Position numbers and translations under genes: made by a program. From positions 124,001 to 188,000 of the forward strand of contig CALYQW010000003.1 in the NCBI GenBank assembly GCA_945290265.1: a DNA stretch of 64,000 nucleotides. Direction: 5' to 3'. Shown piece by piece: positions 16,922 to 25,491 of the stretch; the first letter of the stretch is position 1; the number at the start of each line of letters is the position of its first letter. Source of the stretch: an uncultured Erwinia sp. (GTDB lineage Bacteria; Pseudomonadota; Gammaproteobacteria; Enterobacterales; Enterobacteriaceae). The notes beneath the pieces were generated by a model. The model made no database searches. It saw only the letters and a program-made list of their open reading frames with translations, and had not been told where the DNA came from.

Positions 16922-17362
16922 GCAAGCTGTCCTTAAGAAAAAAACGCGATAGAGTAAAAGCCTGATTGCTCTGGTATTACTTTCCTTTAGCAGAAGGGCA
17001 ATATAATAGCCCGATGTCGCCTGTTCTGATGGAGGATAATGATATTTATTTCCTGGATATGGTCAGGTTGATACTCAGGCACTGAGTCTGACGTGCGGCA
17101 ATGACAGGCGTTTGGGTGACGGCTGGAGCATTATTATTCCGCACTTGGGCAGTTCGGCTGGCGCCAGCAAACAGTTTCACCTGTCGGTGATGCTGGAAGA
17201 CAGAAAGGGACAGCAGGTAACTTCAAACTGAATTACCACTGCGTTAGTGGCCCGGTATTGCCAGAGCAGCCACCGAATGAATAATTGGATATTAGGGCAC
17301 CGCTGACAGGGGAGTAAGGCAGGGTGTAAAAAACGTACTGCCTGCAGGCAGTACGGTAAATA
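16922..17362. other. Gap with a possible short gene remnant
   Basis: About 440 bases. Around 17055-17231 one plus-strand frame reads through about 58 codons with ordinary codon usage (GYGQVDTQALSLTCG ... HLSVMLEDRKGQQV) and then stops. It has no start of its own, and the upstream ATG at 17041 is in another frame. I read it as a possible decayed fragment of an unidentified gene. The rest shows nothing recognisable. Confidence 0.3.
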
Positions 17363-17761
17363 TCAGCAACCACAGGCGATGGGGGTGCCTTCTTTCCCTT
17401 CCGTGCCGTCAGTGCTGTAACCGTCTCGTTTCCACCAGTCCAGTCCGCCGAGTAGTTCTTTGACCTGAAATCCCAGAGTCAGTAATTTTAGTGCAGTTTT
17501 GGTTGAGGCATTACAGCTGATACCGTCGCAGTAGCAAATATAAATCTTAGCTTTATCCAGTTCGGCGGCATTATTAAAGCAGAGCTCTTTATGATGGATA
17601 TTGATCGCCCCGGGAATATGCTCTCGCTGGTAATTTTCTTTACTGCGTCCATCGACTATCACCACATTGTCATTGTTTTTTAATGCCAGATACAGATCCC
17701 AGGCATCAGTTTCGTAAGACAGTTTTTTCTGATAATAAGCTAACTGTTCAATTGCGGACAT
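17363..17761 (-). CDS. Rhodanese-like domain protein
   Basis: A 132-residue single-domain rhodanese, a sulfur-carrying protein. It has VVIVDGRSKENYQREHIPGAINIHH (first half motif), then the cysteine loop YICYCDGISCNASTKTA, with C78 or C83 as the likely persulfide carrier, then LLGGLDWWKRDGY. A short tail PIACGC adds two cysteines. The start is ATG 17761, preceded by GAGG with a six-base gap; a longer upstream reading frame has no such site. A perfect palindrome TTGAATATTCAA (17795-17806) lies about 35 bases upstream and could bind a dimeric repressor. It stands alone. Confidence 0.85.
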   Translation of the reverse strand: MSAIEQLAYYQKKLSYETDAWDLYLALKNNDNVVIVDGRSKENYQREHIPGAINIHHKELCFNNAAELDKAKIYICYCDGISCNASTKTALKLLTLGFQVKELLGGLDWWKRDGYSTDGTEGKEGTPIACGC

Positions 17762-17794
17762 AATTACCTCATTGAGTAAAAAAAACCGTTTGTG

Positions 17795-17806
17795 TTGAAT
17801 ATTCAA
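17795..17806. promoter_or_regulatory. Palindrome TTGAATATTCAA upstream of the rhodanese gene
   Basis: A perfect 12-base palindrome in the promoter region. Small rhodaneses are often controlled by ArsR-type sulfide sensors, which bind AT-rich palindromes. The assignment is speculative. Confidence 0.35.
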
Positions 17807-18114
17807 TATTTCAGCCGCAGAGCGAAACGGCCCGTCAGGGAAGGTTGAGTGTGCCTGAAGGTGGATGAAAATCAAGTGCTCATACAGAAAGATGCAGTTT
17901 TTTCAGACCTGGCACTGAGCGGAATGAGTAGCGGATAATCATATTGTTGAGATATAAGTAATATTCTGCGCTTTAACTGCGGCAGAAAGATATATTTTGG
18001 CGCAGCAGAGAAGAAATATCTTTCATGGTGACCCTATTAAGAAAGGACGAAAAAGTTAACATTTTCCCGTACCAGAAAATTTCATAAAACGGTTTAAGGA
18101 ATTCTGCTGCACCG
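17807..18114. other. Divergent intergenic region, rhodanese and MFS genes
   Basis: About 310 bases of mixed AT-rich sequence. It should contain promoters for both divergent genes. No hairpin, repeat or confident regulator site was seen beyond the palindrome at 17795. Confidence 0.35.
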
Positions 18115-19383
18115 GTGGAAATTTATTGGACCGCGCCGACAAAATCAAAGTTGCGCCCCGGCGGTCGACTGTTTACCCTGCAGTGCGGAAAACTATCTGA
18201 ACATGCAGTAAGCGGGGAGCTACCTTTGACTTGTCAAACTCTGGCCGGACTCGATACGTCCGGCAGAAGAATTGCCACTCGCGTGGTGTTTTTTATTGCC
18301 GGGTTTGCCATGGGGGCCTGGGCACCTTTAGTACCATATGCGCAGCAGCGCCTGCACCTTGATGCCAATATGTTAGGCATACTGCTGCTTTGTCTCGGCA
18401 GTGGATCGCTGGTAACCCTGCTGGTGTCGGGGCGACTAGCAGAAAAATTTGGCTGCCGGGCACTGATTGTCAGCGGCATCATTATGGCGTGTCTGGCGTT
18501 ACCGCTGCTGGCCACCACGCCTTCGCTGGCAGTTATGGCCGCCGCACTGATGCTGTTTGGTGCGGGCGTTGGCTTAATGGATGTTACCGTCAATATTCAG
18601 GGTACCATTGTTGAACAGGCAGCTGCGGTTCCACTGATGTCCGGCTTCCACTGCGCATTCAGCGTTGGTGGGTTATCGGGGGCGGCGGCAGGCAGCCTGG
18701 CATTAAGTCTGGGAATGACGCCGCTGTGGATGGTTATACTGGCTGCGACGCTGATGCTGGTGCTTATCATTTCGGCGGTTCAGCAACTGTTTCCTTTTGC
18801 CAACCATGAAACCGCAGTTGATGCTCCGTTTCGCCTGAATCTGCGCCTGCTGATTATGGGCGCAATGTGTCTGGTCTGTTTTCTCGCCGAAGGGGCAGTG
18901 CTTGACTGGAGCGGCATCTGGCTTACCACCCGGCAGGGTATATCTCTCGATCATGCCGGCTGGGGATATGCAGCCTTCGGTCTGGCAATGGCGGTGATGC
19001 GTTTTTGTGGTGACCGGATGGTCAGGCTGTTTGGCCGCAGGCGTTTGCTGGTGCTGAGTGGTCTGGTGGCAATCAGTGGCTATCTGCTGGCAGTGCTGGT
19101 CAGCGGCTGGCAGTTTTCACTGCTGGGATTTGTGTTAGTCGGCTTGGGGGCGGCAAATGTGGTGCCACTGGTCACCTCCATCGCCGGTAAGGAGACCATT
19201 GTTCCGCCCAATATCTCGGTAGCCTTTGTATCAACAGTGGGTTATCTGGGGATTTTAATGGGACCCGCTCTGTTAGGCTTTATTACCCAGCTTGCCGGAT
19301 TATCCTTTGCCTTTATGTGTATCGCCGTGCTGTTATGGCTGGTGGTAGTGGGCGCTGTTAAGGTCACGCAGAACTCGCGCTAA
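18115..19383 (+). CDS. MFS transporter, YbjJ-like
   Basis: A major facilitator permease with about 12 hydrophobic segments, resembling YbjJ-type transporters. The first repeat has the loop SGRLAEKFGCRALIVSG (diverged family signature) and the half-way motif MSGFHCAFSVGGLSGAAAG. The second half has AEGAVLDWSGIWL and a GDRMVRLFGRRRL loop. The substrate is unknown. The start is uncertain: GTG 18115 gives 422 residues with a 55-residue hydrophilic extension, and the GTG inside TRVVFF (near 18280) would give a more usual length. No sugar or drug genes are adjacent. Confidence 0.75.
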   Translation: MEIYWTAPTKSKLRPGGRLFTLQCGKLSEHAVSGELPLTCQTLAGLDTSGRRIATRVVFFIAGFAMGAWAPLVPYAQQRLHLDANMLGILLLCLGSGSLVTLLVSGRLAEKFGCRALIVSGIIMACLALPLLATTPSLAVMAAALMLFGAGVGLMDVTVNIQGTIVEQAAAVPLMSGFHCAFSVGGLSGAAAGSLALSLGMTPLWMVILAATLMLVLIISAVQQLFPFANHETAVDAPFRLNLRLLIMGAMCLVCFLAEGAVLDWSGIWLTTRQGISLDHAGWGYAAFGLAMAVMRFCGDRMVRLFGRRRLLVLSGLVAISGYLLAVLVSGWQFSLLGFVLVGLGAANVVPLVTSIAGKETIVPPNISVAFVSTVGYLGILMGPALLGFITQLAGLSFAFMCIAVLLWLVVVGAVKVTQNSR

Positions 19384-19741
19384 GCTAATATGACATCCGG
19401 TCGCAGGACATATCCGGCCGGTTGTTATCTCCTTACCGCGGCGATTATTTACTGCTGTTTTTTTGCTTTCACTTCCCTGATGTGGGCATTACACTGCGTG
19501 CGCTTTAAGCCATAAATCTGGCAAATGTAATATTTGCTTGCATTTCTTCACACCAATCTACTGATTGTCTTCAATATTGAATTTTATTTGTCTACTATGC
19601 TTGCAGGTATTTACTTAGCCTCTGACTGATTGACGTTCGGTAACTTAGACTGGTTTTCGACATCAGGAGACAGCCGCTCAGGCAGTTTCCTCAACAACAG
19701 TTAATGGTTGTTATACCTAAATAGCAGAAAAGGACACTATC
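19384..19741. other. spy promoter region
   Basis: About 360 bases, AT-rich from 19500 on. It presumably carries CpxR/BaeR control of spy as in E. coli, but I could not place a confident box. No gene is supported here. Confidence 0.4.
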
Positions 19742-20239
19742 ATGCGTAAGTTATCTTCTTTAGTTGTAGCTGTTACTTTGGCATTGGGCGCAGCGAATAT
19801 TGTTCATGCAGCGGCCGACACCATTACGCCACCGCCTGCCGGTGAAAAACCGATGATGGGTCATCCACCACATCATCGTGGTGGTATGCACGACATGTTT
19901 AAAGATCTGAAACTGACCGACGCGCAGAAGCAGCAGATGAAAGCCATTATGAAAGATGCCCGCAAAGATATGAAGCGTCCTTCAATGGAAGAGCGCCGAG
20001 AAGTGCAGAGCGTGATTGCGGCTGATAAATTTGACCAGGCGAAAGCTGAAGCACTGGCGGAAAAAATGACGGCAAACGGAAAAGCCCGCGCGCTGTCAAT
20101 GCTGGAAACTCAGAACAAAATGTATAACGTGCTGACGGCGGATCAGAAAAAGCAGTTTAACGCTAACTTCGAAAAGCATCTGACTGAAAAACCTCAGCTG
20201 AAAAAAGGTGAAGTACCCCCACCACCAGCAGATGAATAA
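19742..20239 (+). CDS. spy: Periplasmic chaperone Spy
   Basis: A 165-residue periplasmic ATP-independent chaperone of the CpxP/Spy fold. The signal peptide is residues 1-23 (MRKLSSLVVAVTLALGAANIVHA, cut after AHA-type AxA). Both LTxxQ motifs are present: LTDAQKQQ near residue 58 and LTADQKKQFN near 135. Length and the MEERR and ETQNKMYN stretches match E. coli Spy. The His/Met-rich segment GHPPHHRGGMHDM after the signal peptide could bind metal. It probably responds to envelope stress (Cpx/Bae). A clear terminator follows. Confidence 0.95.
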   Translation: MRKLSSLVVAVTLALGAANIVHAAADTITPPPAGEKPMMGHPPHHRGGMHDMFKDLKLTDAQKQQMKAIMKDARKDMKRPSMEERREVQSVIAADKFDQAKAEALAEKMTANGKARALSMLETQNKMYNVLTADQKKQFNANFEKHLTEKPQLKKGEVPPPPADE

Positions 20240-20281
20240 TCGCTGAGCAGGGCTGTTGCCCCGGTTCAGACTGACAGCAGA

Positions 20282-20308
20282 GCTCGCATCTTTGATGCGG
20301 GCTTTTTT
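20282..20308 (+). terminator. Rho-independent terminator of spy
   Basis: GCTCGCATC pairs with GATGCGGGC around a TTT loop (one G-U pair), followed by six T. Confidence 0.9.
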
Positions 20309-20350
20309 GTTATTTGCTTCTAAAATCAGCTCAAAAGTAAAAGGCAGGGG

Positions 20351-21217
20351 TTATTCCAGTGGGATCACCGGCAGTGCGCCGCCGATTAGCGGTTTACACA
20401 GAATGCGGTAGCCATCGCTGTCAAAACCCGGGGTGGTGGTGTTCAGCGTTGCCGCCTGTTGCAGATTATCTGCCGAACCCAGATACAGCCAGTTATTGAT
20501 CACATGGATCTGGGTGCCACTGGCTCCCTGCTCCACCACGCCGACCGCACCGGCCCACGGCCAGCATTGGATGCGCAACGCTTCCAGTGCGGTAAGCAGG
20601 CGCTGCTGGTGGTCTGCCAGACTCTCTTTCGCGCAGCAGGCACCTGCGCAGCGCCCCAGACTGGCGCGGAAACAGGCCTTGCCAGGCGTAAAGGGTTCCA
20701 GGCCCAGTAGCCCGGTACATAAATGCTGCCCATCGGCAATCGCACGCAGTGCTTCCTGCGCTGCACGGCGGTTGGCGTACAGGCCAAACAAATTCCCGGT
20801 ACGCGAGAAATCTACCTCCCGGGCTGACACCACTTCCGGCTGTTGCTGCGGATTAAGATGAATTGAGCACAGCTGACGGTTCTTGCGCAGTCGCTTATTA
20901 AACAGTGGCTGCTGCAGCTTAATCATCTGCGCTTCCAGCAGCAGCGCGCCCAGCTCGCCGGCGGTGGTGATAAAGCTGATACGTTTACTCTGACGCAGCA
21001 TGCGCGCCTCTTTCGCGGTGCGCAGGTGCGACATCACCCTGGCACGAATATTCACGCTTTTGCCGATATACAGTGGCAGGGTTGCGCTGTCGCCGTGAAA
21101 GACATAGACGCCCGGCAAGGCAGGAAGATCGGCCAGCCAGGGGCGCAGATGTTCAGGATAGTGATAGATAGCTTCCGGGGTAAGTTCCGGGCGGGGACTG
21201 GCAGGAAGTTTGACCAA
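20351..21217 (-). CDS. cho: SOS-induced excision repair nuclease Cho
   Basis: A 288-residue homologue of the N-terminal half of UvrC, making the 3' incision in nucleotide excision repair. The GIY-YIG nuclease core is visible: LPGVYVFHG...PLYIGKSVNIRARVMSHLR, then LLLEAQMIKLQQPLFNKRLR. A cysteine-rich region CFRASLGRCAGACC and the ending DGYRILCKP match E. coli Cho. I place the start at TTG 21217: GGAG lies six bases upstream, the length then equals the family's, and any earlier start would lie upstream of the LexA box at 21231-21250. Confidence 0.9.
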   Translation of the reverse strand: MVKLPASPRPELTPEAIYHYPEHLRPWLADLPALPGVYVFHGDSATLPLYIGKSVNIRARVMSHLRTAKEARMLRQSKRISFITTAGELGALLLEAQMIKLQQPLFNKRLRKNRQLCSIHLNPQQQPEVVSAREVDFSRTGNLFGLYANRRAAQEALRAIADGQHLCTGLLGLEPFTPGKACFRASLGRCAGACCAKESLADHQQRLLTALEALRIQCWPWAGAVGVVEQGASGTQIHVINNWLYLGSADNLQQAATLNTTTPGFDSDGYRILCKPLIGGALPVIPLE

Positions 21218-21230
21218 AACGCACTCCGTA

Positions 21231-21250
21231 TACTGTTTACTTATCCAGTA
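21231..21250. promoter_or_regulatory. LexA (SOS) box of cho
   Basis: TACTGTTTACTTATCCAGTA matches the LexA consensus at 16 of 20 positions with intact CTG-N10-CAG. It lies 14 bases upstream of the chosen cho start. Confidence 0.85.
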
Positions 21251-21276
21251 TAGCGCGTGTTGAGACAAAAATCAGT

Positions 21277-21301
21277 AACCCGCTCCGTTAATGAGCGGGT
21301 T
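21277..21301 (-). terminator. Terminator downstream of nadE
   Basis: Perfect 9-base stem AACCCGCTC/GAGCGGGTT with a 7-base loop. On the minus strand it is followed by ACTGATTTTTG, a moderately T-rich tail. It separates nadE from cho. Confidence 0.75.
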
Positions 21302-21308
21302 GCACGGG

Positions 21309-22136
21309 TTATTTTTTCCAGAAATCATCGAAAACGGTAATCGGCGGGCGGCGTTTATGCTCGGTCTTTTGATACCAGCCTTCAATAATTTTTGCTGCAG
21401 CAGGATCGATGTTTTCGCCCTCAAGATAGCGATCAATGACCTGATAGGTCACGCCCAGGGCCACCTCATCTTGCAGGCCGGGGCGATCGTCTTCCAGATC
21501 GGCAGTGGGCTGCTTAAGATATAAATGCTCAGGGCAGCCCAGCGCCTGTAACAGCTTTTTTCCCTGCCCCTTGTTCAGGCGGAAAATCGGATTAATATCG
21601 GTGCCGCCGTCGCCGTATTTGGTAAAGAATCCGGTCAGCGCTTCCGCGGCGTGATCGGTGCCTACCACCACCCCGGCGGTCATACCGGCAATACTGTACT
21701 GGGCTTTCATCCGTTCACGCGCTTTTTCATTCCCGCGCATAAAGTCGGACAGGGTTATACCCGCCGCCTGCAATGCCTGCTCGCTGGCCAGCACCGCCGG
21801 TTTAATATTTACCCTCAGGCTGCGGTCGGGCTGGATAAAGGCCAGCGCATCCTGGCAGTCCTGCTCATCCGCCTGTTCACCGTACGGCAAACGCACGGCA
21901 ATAAATTGCAGCGCCTGGTCACCGGTTTCGTTACGCAGTTCGCTGATGGCCATCTGGCACAGCTTGCCGGTGAGGGTGGAATCCTGACCGCCGCTGATCC
22001 CCAGTACCAGTGTTTTAATAAACGGATAAGTTTGCAGGTAAGACTTAAGAAAATCGACGCTGGTGCGAATTTCTGCCTGCACATTAATGGTGGGTTTTAC
22101 CCCCAGTGCCGCAATTATTTCCTGTTGCAGGGTCAT
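21309..22136 (-). CDS. nadE: Ammonia-dependent NAD synthetase NadE
   Basis: A 275-residue cytoplasmic enzyme that amidates deamido-NAD to NAD using ammonia and ATP. The ATP-pyrophosphatase P-loop [12 protein letters not shown] is near residue 46. [25 protein letters not shown] and [17 protein letters not shown] are the conserved substrate-binding segments. The start ATG 22136 (MTLQQEI) follows AGGAG and gives the E. coli length; an upstream ATG adds 12 unrelated residues. Neighbours cho and spy keep E. coli order, but an MFS gene lies between nadE and osmE. Confidence 0.96.
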   Translation of the reverse strand: MTLQQEIIAALGVKPTINVQAEIRTSVDFLKSYLQTYPFIKTLVLGISGGQDSTLTGKLCQMAISELRNETGDQALQFIAVRLPYGEQADEQDCQDALAFIQPDRSLRVNIKPAVLASEQALQAAGITLSDFMRGNEKARERMKAQYSIAGMTAGVVVGTDHAAEALTGFFTKYGDGGTDINPIFRLNKGQGKKLLQALGCPEHLYLKQPTADLEDDRPGLQDEVALGVTYQVIDRYLEGENIDPAAAKIIEGWYQKTEHKRRPPITVFDDFWKK

Positions 22137-22265
22137 GGACTTCTCCTGAAAGTCAGAGCCGTAAAACGGCAAGAGTTTAGCTGTGATCTCATCACGTTAG
22201 CGTGGTCTGCGTCAGACGACAATACGCAAAGCCTGATATTCAGCGGCCACCACGGCCGCCGTGCC

Positions 22266-23450
22266 TCAGGCTTTTTCCGGTTTCTGCGCCAGTCGGGTAA
22301 ACACCAGAATAGCCAGCATATAGCAGCCAAAAATGGTGGCACTCATCGACAGCACCGAGGTGCCGCCAATACCGGTCATCGGGATACTGATTCCGCCGAG
22401 GGTAAACATAGTGACACCGATTATCGCTGAAGCGCTACCTGCGCGCTTTCCCTGGCTTTGCATCGCCAGGGAAGAGGCAGTAACGGAAATCATGCCATTG
22501 CTGGCTACGCTAAAGAACAACGTCACCAGTACCAGCGGCAGTGCCGCATGCGTTGCCCCGGCCAGCAGCAGGCTGGCGGACGAGATAAAGGCCAGCGTCA
22601 GCCCGATTTTCAGCATCCGATACTCGCCCAACAGCGGGCTGAGGCGGGCAGCTACCTGAGAAGCGATAATCAGTCCGATGCCGTTAGCGGCAAAGCAGAA
22701 GCTGAATGCCTGGGGGGATAGCTGATAAATCTGCTGCAGCACGAAGGGGGACGCGCCGATATAGGCAAACATCCCGGACATCATAAAGCCCTGGGTCAGG
22801 CAGAAGCCCATAAACGGGCGGTGGGTAATCACTTTACCCAGGATGGACCAGGCAGAAAGCAGGCTGCCCTGGCTGCGGCGTTCCGGGCGCAGGGTTTCCG
22901 GTAGTTTCACCCGCGACAGCAGCAGCACGGCAAATGCCGCCAGCGACATAAAAATGCCGCGCCAGTCGAGGATGTCCATCATTCCGGCTCCGATCACCGG
23001 GGCGGCAATCGGGGCCAGGCCGTTGACCAGCATCAGAATGGCAAAAAAGCGCGTCAGCTCATGACCGCTGTACATATCCCTGGCGATAGCGCGTGACAGC
23101 ACCGCACCACCGGCGGCAAAAATACCGCCAAACAGACGTGCCAGCAGCAGCTGTTGAATATTTTGTGCCAGCGCACAGCCAATACAGGCGATAACCAGCA
23201 GCGCCAGCGAAAACAACAGTGGACGAATGCGACCATATTTATCGCTTAACGGGCCAAAGAACAGCTGTCCTAACCCCAGCCCGACCAGGCCGGCGGTGAG
23301 ACTGAGCTGGGCGACTGAGGGCGGTGCCGTCAAATCGCTGGCAATTTCCGGCAGTGCCGGCAGATAAAGGTCAATACTGAGCGGGCCAAGCGCCGCCAGC
23401 AGACCGAGCGCGATGGCGTATCCAATACGTTTGGAAGCAACAGATGTCAT
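22266..23450 (-). CDS. Bcr/CflA-type multidrug MFS transporter
   Basis: A 394-residue inner-membrane drug:proton antiporter with 12 hydrophobic segments. The N-terminal SIDLYLPALPEIASDL and QLFFGPLSDKYGRIRPLL (MFS signature loop) are the Bcr/CflA hallmark, and ARLFGGIFAAGGAVLSRAIARDMY is motif C/D of the DHA1 type. Substrates are unknown; sulfonamide, bicyclomycin and chloramphenicol are typical of the family. It is inserted between nadE and osmE relative to E. coli and probably has its own promoter. No regulator is adjacent. Confidence 0.85.
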   Translation of the reverse strand: MTSVASKRIGYAIALGLLAALGPLSIDLYLPALPEIASDLTAPPSVAQLSLTAGLVGLGLGQLFFGPLSDKYGRIRPLLFSLALLVIACIGCALAQNIQQLLLARLFGGIFAAGGAVLSRAIARDMYSGHELTRFFAILMLVNGLAPIAAPVIGAGMMDILDWRGIFMSLAAFAVLLLSRVKLPETLRPERRSQGSLLSAWSILGKVITHRPFMGFCLTQGFMMSGMFAYIGASPFVLQQIYQLSPQAFSFCFAANGIGLIIASQVAARLSPLLGEYRMLKIGLTLAFISSASLLLAGATHAALPLVLVTLFFSVASNGMISVTASSLAMQSQGKRAGSASAIIGVTMFTLGGISIPMTGIGGTSVLSMSATIFGCYMLAILVFTRLAQKPEKA

Positions 23451-23734
23451 GATTCCTCTGGGTCAGATTGCAGGTGATTAGATTTTGTTGTCCGGGTTGC
23501 GCATGGTTTCTGGCCTCAGGTTAGCGCGCACCGGGTTAGCGTTTTGCGGAGCCCTGGTCAAAATACTTATCACAGGGGATGATGGCGTCTGTGCAGCGGA
23601 GCGAGCCCTGTTTCTCGCTGGTCAGTATAAGCAACGGGCAGGGCAGGAGAGAATCTTTTTAGTCGTTGCAGTTGAAATATCATAATTTATATTCCAGGCT
23701 GATAGTCACTGGCTCAATCAATGAGGAACGATAG

Positions 23735-24070
23735 ATGCATAAATTAACAGGATTAATTGGCAGCGCGCTGACTCTGGCACTGCTGTCAGGTTGTAGTACC
23801 TGGGATCGTGCGGAAAGTTATGTTACCAAACCGGTAGTACAGGACGTGAAAAAAGGCATGACGCGTCAGCAGGTTCATGATGTCGCCGGGGCACCGGCAA
23901 CGGAAATCACCATGGTTCATGCGCGCGGCACCTGTGAAACTTATGTACTGAAAGAGCGTGACGGCAAACTGCAAACCTATTTTGTCAGCTATAACGACAC
24001 TGGCAGGGTGATGAACTACGGCTTCCAGAGCTGTAAAGAATACGATACCGATCCGCAAACCGGACAGTAA
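23735..24070 (+). CDS. osmE: Osmotically inducible lipoprotein OsmE
   Basis: A 111-residue lipoprotein of the SmpA/OmlA (BamE-like) fold. The signal peptide ends in the lipobox LLSGC with C20 acylated. VKKGMTRQQVHDVAGAPATE is the conserved SmpA/OmlA core. GTCETYVLKERDG and the C-terminal cysteine (QSCKEYD) match E. coli OsmE. Function is unclear; it is stationary-phase and osmotically induced in E. coli. Monocistronic, GAGGAACGAT before the ATG. Confidence 0.95.
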   Translation: MHKLTGLIGSALTLALLSGCSTWDRAESYVTKPVVQDVKKGMTRQQVHDVAGAPATEITMVHARGTCETYVLKERDGKLQTYFVSYNDTGRVMNYGFQSCKEYDTDPQTGQ

Positions 24071-24088
24071 ACCGGTCTGGTCTCCCCA

Positions 24089-24122
24089 ACGCGGGGCCTT
24101 TGCTAACGCACTGGCCCCGTGT
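24089..24122 (+). terminator. Probable terminator of osmE
   Basis: ACGCGGGGCC pairs with GGCCCCGTGT (one G-U pair) around a 14-base loop, followed by a T-containing tail TTTGTG. Confidence 0.6.
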
Positions 24123-24169
24123 TTGTGTCTGGTTTTGATATCCAGGTTGATCAGCGGCGTGGTTACGAA

Positions 24170-24595
24170 TTAGTTCTGCCAGTTAATCATTTCGTCAAGA
24201 CCGGAAAGTAACGCCGGGAAATAGGTTTCATCGATTCCGAACGAATCTTTGACAATAACGCTTTCTGCCGGGTTTTCAGGTCTGAGCGTTATCGCCACTG
24301 CAACGCCATTATTAACTACAGGAATAAAATGCATATTGAGCTGATTTTCTGTGCTGTCGAAAACCACCTCATCTGGTTTGCCCCCGCTAATCAATGTCTG
24401 ATAAAGCGCAGCAATATCACTTCTGAAATTAATCAATTCACCGATACAGAATGATGCCTGATATTGTGTTTTTAACTCAGAAAGATAATATTCAACCCAG
24501 GCGCTAATCCAGTCATATGCAGGGGCTTCTGGAGTATCCTGTCTTTCAAATGGCGTGATACGTAATGTCCGTGAACCACTTATAATCTCTGGCAT
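24170..24595 (-). CDS. Putative immunity protein (WapI-like)
   Basis: A 141-residue acidic cytoplasmic protein. The middle segment (INFRSDIAALYQTLISGGKPDEVVFDS...NQLNMHFIPVVNNGVAVAITL) and the ending FGIDETYFPALLSGLDEMI resemble WapI-type immunity proteins of polymorphic toxin systems; I hold that assignment tentatively. The context supports it: the gene starts 12 bases after the stop of a decayed toxin-like gene on the same strand, the normal toxin-immunity order. The frame is intact, with ordinary composition for the region (AT-rich). It may persist as protection against related toxins of other strains. Confidence 0.6.
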   Translation of the reverse strand: MPEIISGSRTLRITPFERQDTPEAPAYDWISAWVEYYLSELKTQYQASFCIGELINFRSDIAALYQTLISGGKPDEVVFDSTENQLNMHFIPVVNNGVAVAITLRPENPAESVIVKDSFGIDETYFPALLSGLDEMINWQN

Positions 24596-24607
24596 GGTAA
24601 TCTCTCG

Positions 24608-25290
24608 TCACTTATATAAAAAATGTGTAATCGTCCAGTCTTTTTCACGCACCACAACTTCAAGTGTGAAACGTTTATAGTGGTAGTATCATTTTCTGGA
24701 CTTATCTTCTACCAGGCGGTACATCTCTGTTTCATAGCGATAAAGACCCGGCCATTTTTGTGGATCTGGTATCCTGCGTCCATAGCGGATGGTTTTTTCC
24801 TGCAGCTGTAAAGGTACATAGCGTCCAGGGTTATGCATATGCTGTGCAGGGGTTTTTGTCATTTTTAGGTTACGGGCTGACAGACCCATTTTTAACTGGC
24901 CACGCAACAGCTAATGGTTCCCTGGCTAAGTTTTACCGTAAGTCCTGTTCTGACAGTATTTTGCAGCAGTGCCCGACCTATGCTGAAAATACGGAAAACA
25001 CCCAGAGCCAGTAACGCAATATCGGTTGGGTCAATCAGCGGTGATTCCAGCGGAGCTTATTCCATACTGACGAAAACGCCATCAGCATCATAAATACGTC
25101 ATAGACCGGGACCCTGAGAACGGAATAACCTACGCAGGTTCCGCTTTCATCATCAAGAATCAGTTTTGGATTATGTGGCAACTGTTGTTGGGGACGAATT
25201 TCAAACAATTCACCCGCAGGTAACGGAGGGGGGGGGGGGAAAGGTATAATAACGACCAGGTTCCTCTCTGGCTGCAATTCCTGCTGTCAT
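24608..25290 (-). pseudogene. Decayed polymorphic-toxin gene with five lesions
   Basis: Joining frames from ATG 25290 gives about 225 coherent codons ending at 24608. The start has AAGGA seven bases upstream and reads MTAGIAAREEPGRYYT. A 12-C tract (minus strand, 25228-25239) then shifts frame; 11 C would keep PPPPLPAGELFEIRPQQQL in frame. Further lesions are a shift near 25090 (VYDVF to DADGVFVSM), a TAA at 25057-25059, a shift near 24900-24920 and a TGA at 24689-24691. The final part (YGRRIPDPQKWPGLYRYETEMYR, stop, then FTLEVVVREKDWTITHFLYK) resembles the C-terminal toxin domain of CdiA/Rhs-type proteins, with the PDP...Y...LEV...HF-Y pattern. A hydrophobic stretch (ALLALGVFRIFSIGRALL) precedes it. 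The putative immunity gene follows directly. Confidence 0.7.
25228..25239. repeat. 12-base G/C homopolymer inside the toxin-like gene
   Basis: Twelve G on the plus strand (C on the coding strand), inside a proline run. It puts the two halves of the frame out of register by one base. It is either a slippage (contingency) site or a sequencing length error; the other lesions downstream show the gene is dead in any case. Confidence 0.9.
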
Positions 25291-25409
25291 AAACATTCCT
25301 TTGAATTAATCAGATTTGCAGAGACCATATAATACTTTTTAAAGCACAACATCAACTGAAGATTTTCCCCTGTTCTGGCTGTTGACCTGGCTTTCATAAC
25401 ACAATAAAC

Positions 25410-25450
25410 AAAAAAAACGCGGAGCCACCCCTATAACAGAATGGCCCCGC
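25410..25450 (-). terminator. Rho-independent terminator of tcyP
   Basis: On the minus strand GCGGGGCCA pairs with TGGCTCCGC (one G-U pair) across a 14-base loop, followed by eight T. Confidence 0.85.
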
Positions 25451-25491
25451 GCCAGCGGAATGCATCAGCAGGCATTCGCCTGCCACCGTGC

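Noticed and set aside
24623-25014. Plus-strand frames over the toxin-like region
   Set aside because: The minus strand gives a continuous, homologous-looking protein once lesions are allowed for; the plus frames are its shadows.
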